DNA of 17,065 nt from Parabacteroides sp. (GTDB lineage: Bacteria; Bacteroidota; Bacteroidia; Bacteroidales; Tannerellaceae), in NCBI GenBank assembly GCA_019411205.1, contig DXRF01000035.1, forward strand, positions 1 through 17,065. The letters run 5' to 3'. The position numbers were made by a program, and so were the translations under genes. Each line of letters begins with the position of its first letter. The first letter of the stretch is position 1. The notes beneath the pieces were generated by a model. That model was not told where the DNA came from. It saw nothing but the letters and a program-made list of their open reading frames with translations, and searched no databases. Positions 13,458 through 17,065 of the stretch are shown here, in pieces.

Positions 13458-15944
13458 ATGATGATAAAAAAGATAAGCTTATTTTTAACCGGTACGCTTT
13501 TATGCTTAGCTCCGGATATGAAAGGAAATGAAACTGACGGAAGGATTAAAGGTATTGTTATCGATGGTGAATTAGGAGGCCCACTCGCATTTGTAACCGT
13601 CCAGGTCAAGGCAAAAGGTTCGGACAAAATATTACAGGGAGCCGTTACCGGAAGTGACGGTAACTACAGTATCGGAGGACTTAAGAAGGGGGAATATGTA
13701 GTTACTTTTTCCTATATCGGCTACGCGGAAATTTCTCAAAATATAACAATCAGCAACACTACTCAAACTCTTAATCTCGGAGAACTCACCCTGGAAGAAG
13801 ATGCCAACCAATTGGGAGAAGTGGAAATCGTGGCAAAAAAGCCCCAAATGAGATTCGAGCTCGATAGAAAAGTTTTCGACGCAACACAAGATATTGCATC
13901 CGAAGGGGGATCGGCCAGTGATTTGCTTGCCAATATCCCATCCGTGGAAGTCGATAACGAAGGATCTGTTTCGTTGCGCGGAAATTCCAGCGTAACAGTC
14001 TGGATCAATGGAAAAGCATCAGGGCTGACGGCAGACAACCAAGCCGACATTCTGGAAATGATGCCGGCAGAAGATATCAAACAAGTGGAAGTCATTACCA
14101 ATCCCTCTGCCAAATACAGCCCGGAGGGAACAGCCGGAATCATCAACATTATATTGAAGGATGACCGGAAGCCCGGTTACTACGGCAGCGTAAAAGCCGG
14201 AGCCGATACAGACGGTGGTTATCAGGCAAGTGGAAACATCAACTACAGCAGTAGCAAAGTAGACGCATACGCCAATCTGAGCTATCGGAACCGGGAAATG
14301 AAAGGCGGCGGAATCACAAGTCGTGAAAATACAGCCGACAATAGTTTTCTCGACCAGACCAACAGCTCCAAACGACAACACAACAACTGGTTCGGACGTA
14401 TCGGAGCAACCTGGCACATTACCAAAAGCGACGATCTGGCATTCAACATGACCGGCATGACCGGAGGGGGCGACAACAACGAATCGATCCATTATATCTC
14501 GACAGACAAGCAAAAGAATACGGTTTACACCAGCGATCGTACGACAGACGGAGACTCGGACATGAAAATGTATAACCTGGAATTGAATTACTTGCACAAA
14601 TTCTCGGAAAACAGCAACATAGACTTGACTGTCAGCAACAACCAATGGAGACACGACGGACTGAGTATTTACGAACAATCAACCCGATATACAGACACCA
14701 GCTTAACCGACAAGCAGGAATATCAAACCCAGGAAAACAACATCAGAAACAAAAACTGGGAAGTTCAGGCCGACTACACAAACAAAATATCCGACGCAAG
14801 CCGGATCGAGGCAGGTTATAAAGGGACATTCCAAAGAGAATCCAGCCCTGTGGATACCTATTCCGGCACAACCGCTACCGACATCGAACAGGACCAGGCT
14901 CTTTACAACCGTTTTCTATATAACCAGGATGTGCATGCCTTGTACATGACGTATGGGGGTAAGTGGAACAATCTAAGCTACCAAGCTGGCCTGCGTGGAG
15001 AATATTGGCGTGTGGATACTCGCTCGCTGGACTTCGACCAGGAATTTAACGGCAAGCCGTCGGAAACTTTCGAGAAAGACTATTTCAAGTTGTTTCCAAG
15101 CGCCTTTATTTCCTATGCCCTTCCCAAAAACAATGAAATACAAGTGAACTACACCCGTCGCCTGCGTCGTCCTTGGGGCGGACAGTTAAACTCATTCCGC
15201 AATATTTCCGATGCGTCCAACATTTCTTTCGGTAACCCGGAACTGACACCTGAATATTCCCATTCTTTCGAATTGAACTATATCAAGACCTGGGAATCCG
15301 GACATACCTTATCACTGTCCGGCTACTATCGCTCGACTGACGACGTGATCCAGCGTATTCGTTTCTTGAACACGGCCGACAATGTAATGTACACAACCAG
15401 TGAAAACGTAGCTCGCCAGCAAAACAGCGGCCTGGAAATCGTTGGAAAAAACAATTTGTTCAGTATCCTTAGCCTGACAACGACCGTAAACCTCTACTAC
15501 TCCAAATTGGACGGTTTCAGCTATCTGCCCGAAGGAGCGGAAGCACCTGTCACAGGTGAGGAGGACGAAAGCTTCAACTGGAATGTACGCATGATTGCCA
15601 ACGTCAGCCTTCCTTGGGGTATTTCCCTACAAGGCACAGGCAACTACAACTCCAAACGTTTGATGGCACAAGGGCACCGCGAACCGAACTACTCGGTCGA
15701 CCTCGGGTTGCGCAAGTCTTTCTTAAAAGACAAATTGACGTTAAGTATCAATGCACGCGACTTGCTGGATTCTCGCAGATTCCGCACTGTTACATCCGGA
15801 GACGGTTTCTGGCAGGATTCCGAGAACTGGCGCGGCGGCCGAAGAGTTGGTTTTACTCTGACCTACAATTTCGGGAATATGAATAAGAAGAAAGACAAAA
15901 GTAAAAGCAGAAATGAGGAGCCGGACCTGTATGAAATGGACTAA
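13458..15944 (+). CDS. TonB-dependent-receptor-like outer membrane beta-barrel protein
   Basis: This is an 828-residue protein counted from the ATG at 13458. The frame stays open back to a TTG at 13401, but only the later ATG gives a proper signal peptide (MMIKKISLFLTGTLLCLA). Domains in order: a carboxypeptidase-regulatory-like beta-sandwich (about 29-105, IKGIVIDGELGGPLAFVTV ... FSYIGY), a TonB plug (about 120-235, DLLANIPSVEVDNEGSVSLRG ... VEVITNPSAKYSPEGTAGIINI), then a long barrel (about 240-805) rich in alternating aromatic/polar strands and ending near FTLTYNF. This is the architecture of Bacteroidetes outer-membrane beta-barrel family proteins, smaller than SusC, and no SusD gene is adjacent. 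The substrate is unknown. About 20 charged residues (KKKDKSKSRNEEPDLYEMD) follow the last strand. It is monocistronic and divergent from ddh. Confidence 0.9.
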   Translation: MMIKKISLFLTGTLLCLAPDMKGNETDGRIKGIVIDGELGGPLAFVTVQVKAKGSDKILQGAVTGSDGNYSIGGLKKGEYVVTFSYIGYAEISQNITISNTTQTLNLGELTLEEDANQLGEVEIVAKKPQMRFELDRKVFDATQDIASEGGSASDLLANIPSVEVDNEGSVSLRGNSSVTVWINGKASGLTADNQADILEMMPAEDIKQVEVITNPSAKYSPEGTAGIINIILKDDRKPGYYGSVKAGADTDGGYQASGNINYSSSKVDAYANLSYRNREMKGGGITSRENTADNSFLDQTNSSKRQHNNWFGRIGATWHITKSDDLAFNMTGMTGGGDNNESIHYISTDKQKNTVYTSDRTTDGDSDMKMYNLELNYLHKFSENSNIDLTVSNNQWRHDGLSIYEQSTRYTDTSLTDKQEYQTQENNIRNKNWEVQADYTNKISDASRIEAGYKGTFQRESSPVDTYSGTTATDIEQDQALYNRFLYNQDVHALYMTYGGKWNNLSYQAGLRGEYWRVDTRSLDFDQEFNGKPSETFEKDYFKLFPSAFISYALPKNNEIQVNYTRRLRRPWGGQLNSFRNISDASNISFGNPELTPEYSHSFELNYIKTWESGHTLSLSGYYRSTDDVIQRIRFLNTADNVMYTTSENVARQQNSGLEIVGKNNLFSILSLTTTVNLYYSKLDGFSYLPEGAEAPVTGEEDESFNWNVRMIANVSLPWGISLQGTGNYNSKRLMAQGHREPNYSVDLGLRKSFLKDKLTLSINARDLLDSRRFRTVTSGDGFWQDSENWRGGRRVGFTLTYNFGNMNKKKDKSKSRNEEPDLYEMD

Positions 15945-15982
15945 ATAAAAAAGAAGGGATAAGCCCTTAACGCACTTATCCC
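15943..15982 (-). terminator. Terminator of the isomerase-like gene
   Basis: Read on the minus strand, GGGATAAG pairs with CTTATCCC (8 bp, 11-base loop; arms 15975-15982 and 15956-15963), followed by TTCTTTTTTATTT. It begins 17 bases after the minus-strand stop at 16000. On the plus strand the hairpin follows the receptor stop but has no T-run, so it mainly serves the minus-strand gene. Confidence 0.8.
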
Positions 15983-15999
15983 CTCTTCCACACATTCTC

Positions 16000-16989
16000 T
16001 TATCTTTCAAAACAGGCATCGAAGGCATGTGCCGACGGTTGGAAATCCACCTGTTTGACAAAAGCACACGACTCGCGTGCTCCATGTTCGCGATCCATAC
16101 CGCTATCTTCCCATTCGACCGAAAGAGGACCTTGGTAACCGGCATCGTTCAAGGCACGGATAATTTCTTCAAACCGGATCTTTCCACGTCCTAAACTACG
16201 GAAATTCCAAAAACGGCGGGCATCGCCAAAAGTAGAATGGCCGCCGAACACACCGATCTGCTTAGGGGTATCGCTCCAATACACATCTTTCATGTGGACA
16301 TGGAAAATACGGTCAGAGAACTGGTTGATAAAATCTACATAATCCACACCCTGGTATCCCAAATGGCTCGGATCGTAGTTAAAGCCGAAAGCCGGATGAT
16401 AATCAATCGCTTCAAGGGCTTTACGGGTGGAATAGGTATCGAATGCGATCTCGGTCGGATGCACTTCAAGGGCAAAACGGACACCTAATTTTTGATATTC
16501 GTCTAAAATCGGGATAAAACGCCGGGCAAAATCAGCATATCCTTCATTCACCATCTCATCGGTAACTGGAGGAAAGGAATAGAGCCATTGCCAGATCGAA
16601 CTCCCCGTAAAACCGGCCACAGTATCAATTCCCAGCATTTTGGCAGCATGGGCTGCCTGGATCATATTTTCGGCTGCCCGTTGATGGACACCTTCGGGAT
16701 CACCATCTCCCCAGATATAATCAGGTAACACGGATTTATGCCGCTGATCGATATTATCACATATCGCCTGACCGACCAGATGATTCGAAATACAAAATAG
16801 CTTCAAATCGTATTTATCGAGTGTCGCCTTGATATTCCTATAATATTCCGGATCTGTCTGCCGGACATCCAAATGAGAAGGTAAACCTAATTCAACACCG
16901 TCAAAACCAAATAATTTTGCTTTTTCACAAACGACTTCCAGCGGTAAGTCTCCCCACTGCATCGTACATAATGTTACAGGACGTGCCAT
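16000..16989 (-). CDS. Sugar phosphate isomerase/epimerase-like TIM-barrel protein
   Basis: This 329-residue protein has the xylose-isomerase-like TIM barrel (AP endonuclease family 2 fold). Likely metal ligands are visible in family order: E175 in LEVHPTE, D206 and H209 in NYDPSHLGYQG, H232 in HVHMKD, and E292 in SVEWED. The N-terminal strand TLCTMQWGDLPLE and FDGVELGLP are typical. There is no signal peptide, so it is probably cytoplasmic. Such proteins isomerise or epimerise free or phosphorylated sugars, including inositol and keto-sugar derivatives; the exact substrate cannot be told. In gut Bacteroidales they often accompany Gfo/Idh-type oxidoreductases. The upstream neighbour lies outside the window, so this link is untested. 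Confidence 0.87.
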   Translation of the reverse strand: MARPVTLCTMQWGDLPLEVVCEKAKLFGFDGVELGLPSHLDVRQTDPEYYRNIKATLDKYDLKLFCISNHLVGQAICDNIDQRHKSVLPDYIWGDGDPEGVHQRAAENMIQAAHAAKMLGIDTVAGFTGSSIWQWLYSFPPVTDEMVNEGYADFARRFIPILDEYQKLGVRFALEVHPTEIAFDTYSTRKALEAIDYHPAFGFNYDPSHLGYQGVDYVDFINQFSDRIFHVHMKDVYWSDTPKQIGVFGGHSTFGDARRFWNFRSLGRGKIRFEEIIRALNDAGYQGPLSVEWEDSGMDREHGARESCAFVKQVDFQPSAHAFDACFER

Positions 16990-17007
16990 GTTTTTCGTTC
17001 TTTTTTA

Positions 17008-17051
17008 AGGTTAACCTAAAATCCGCAAGCAATCTCAATGGCAATCTCAAT
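17008..17051. repeat. Palindrome and short direct repeat upstream of the isomerase-like gene
   Basis: AGGTTAACCT (17008-17017) is a perfect 10-base palindrome 19 bases before the isomerase-like start. Beyond it the 11-mer GCAATCTCAAT occurs twice, at 17029-17039 and 17041-17051. These could be regulator sites or chance. No clear promoter match is visible before the window ends. Confidence 0.4.
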
Positions 17052-17065
17052 TGCAGTAAAGAGCT

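Noticed and set aside
14019..14678. A 219-codon frame antisense to the outer-membrane receptor
   Set aside because: The sense frame carries a continuous plug and barrel; the antisense frame shows no domain.

Overview
The window reads as a chromosomal segment of an anaerobic Bacteroidales bacterium; Parabacteroides or a close relative is my best guess, and I can defend the order better than the genus. The evidence is: promoters of the Bacteroidetes type (TTTG, about 19 bases, TAnnTTTG) before several genes; almost no Shine-Dalgarno sequences; a topoisomerase I that ends in repeat domains and a lysine tail, with no visible Cys4 zinc fingers; a meso-diaminopimelate dehydrogenase; a carboxypeptidase-regulatory/plug/barrel outer-membrane protein; and AT-rich intergenic repeats.

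Layout. (1) 67-2754, minus strand: a tight operon of two different rhomboid proteases followed by a membrane-anchored endonuclease/exonuclease/phosphatase-fold protein, with overlapping genes (20 and 4 bases). (2) 2942-5977, plus strand: HU with a textbook promoter and its own terminator; then argS with a separate promoter, followed after 16 bases by a small Cys-rich methyltransferase. (3) 5978-6470: a 493-base gap with no convincing gene but rich in structure: a 23-base-period array of the palindrome GTAGTACTAC (two units form a 20-bp hairpin), a cluster of TGTCGG/CCGACA hairpins with T-runs, and a hairpin running into the end of topA. (4) 6471-9229: topA (minus) and a small TPR protein (plus) diverge from a region of TATGATT repeats. 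(5) 9297-13240, minus strand: ddh, lgt, a flavodiiron protein (GTG start) and nagB, possibly co-transcribed. (6) 13458-15944, plus strand: a TonB-dependent-receptor-like outer-membrane protein divergent from ddh. (7) 16000-16989, minus strand: a sugar phosphate isomerase/epimerase-like TIM barrel.

Working together. Most genes are core housekeeping: HU and topA act on chromosome structure and supercoiling, ArgRS on translation, Lgt on lipoprotein maturation, DAP dehydrogenase on lysine and peptidoglycan precursors, NagB on amino sugars. The flavodiiron protein probably detoxifies oxygen or nitric oxide. The rhomboid operon and the orphan outer-membrane barrel are envelope functions with unknown substrates.

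I found no CRISPR array, tRNA, rRNA, insertion sequence, phage or recognisable defence system. No clear new multi-gene system is visible. The best candidates for undescribed biology are the structured gap at 5978-6470 and the two-rhomboid plus membrane-phosphodiesterase operon.
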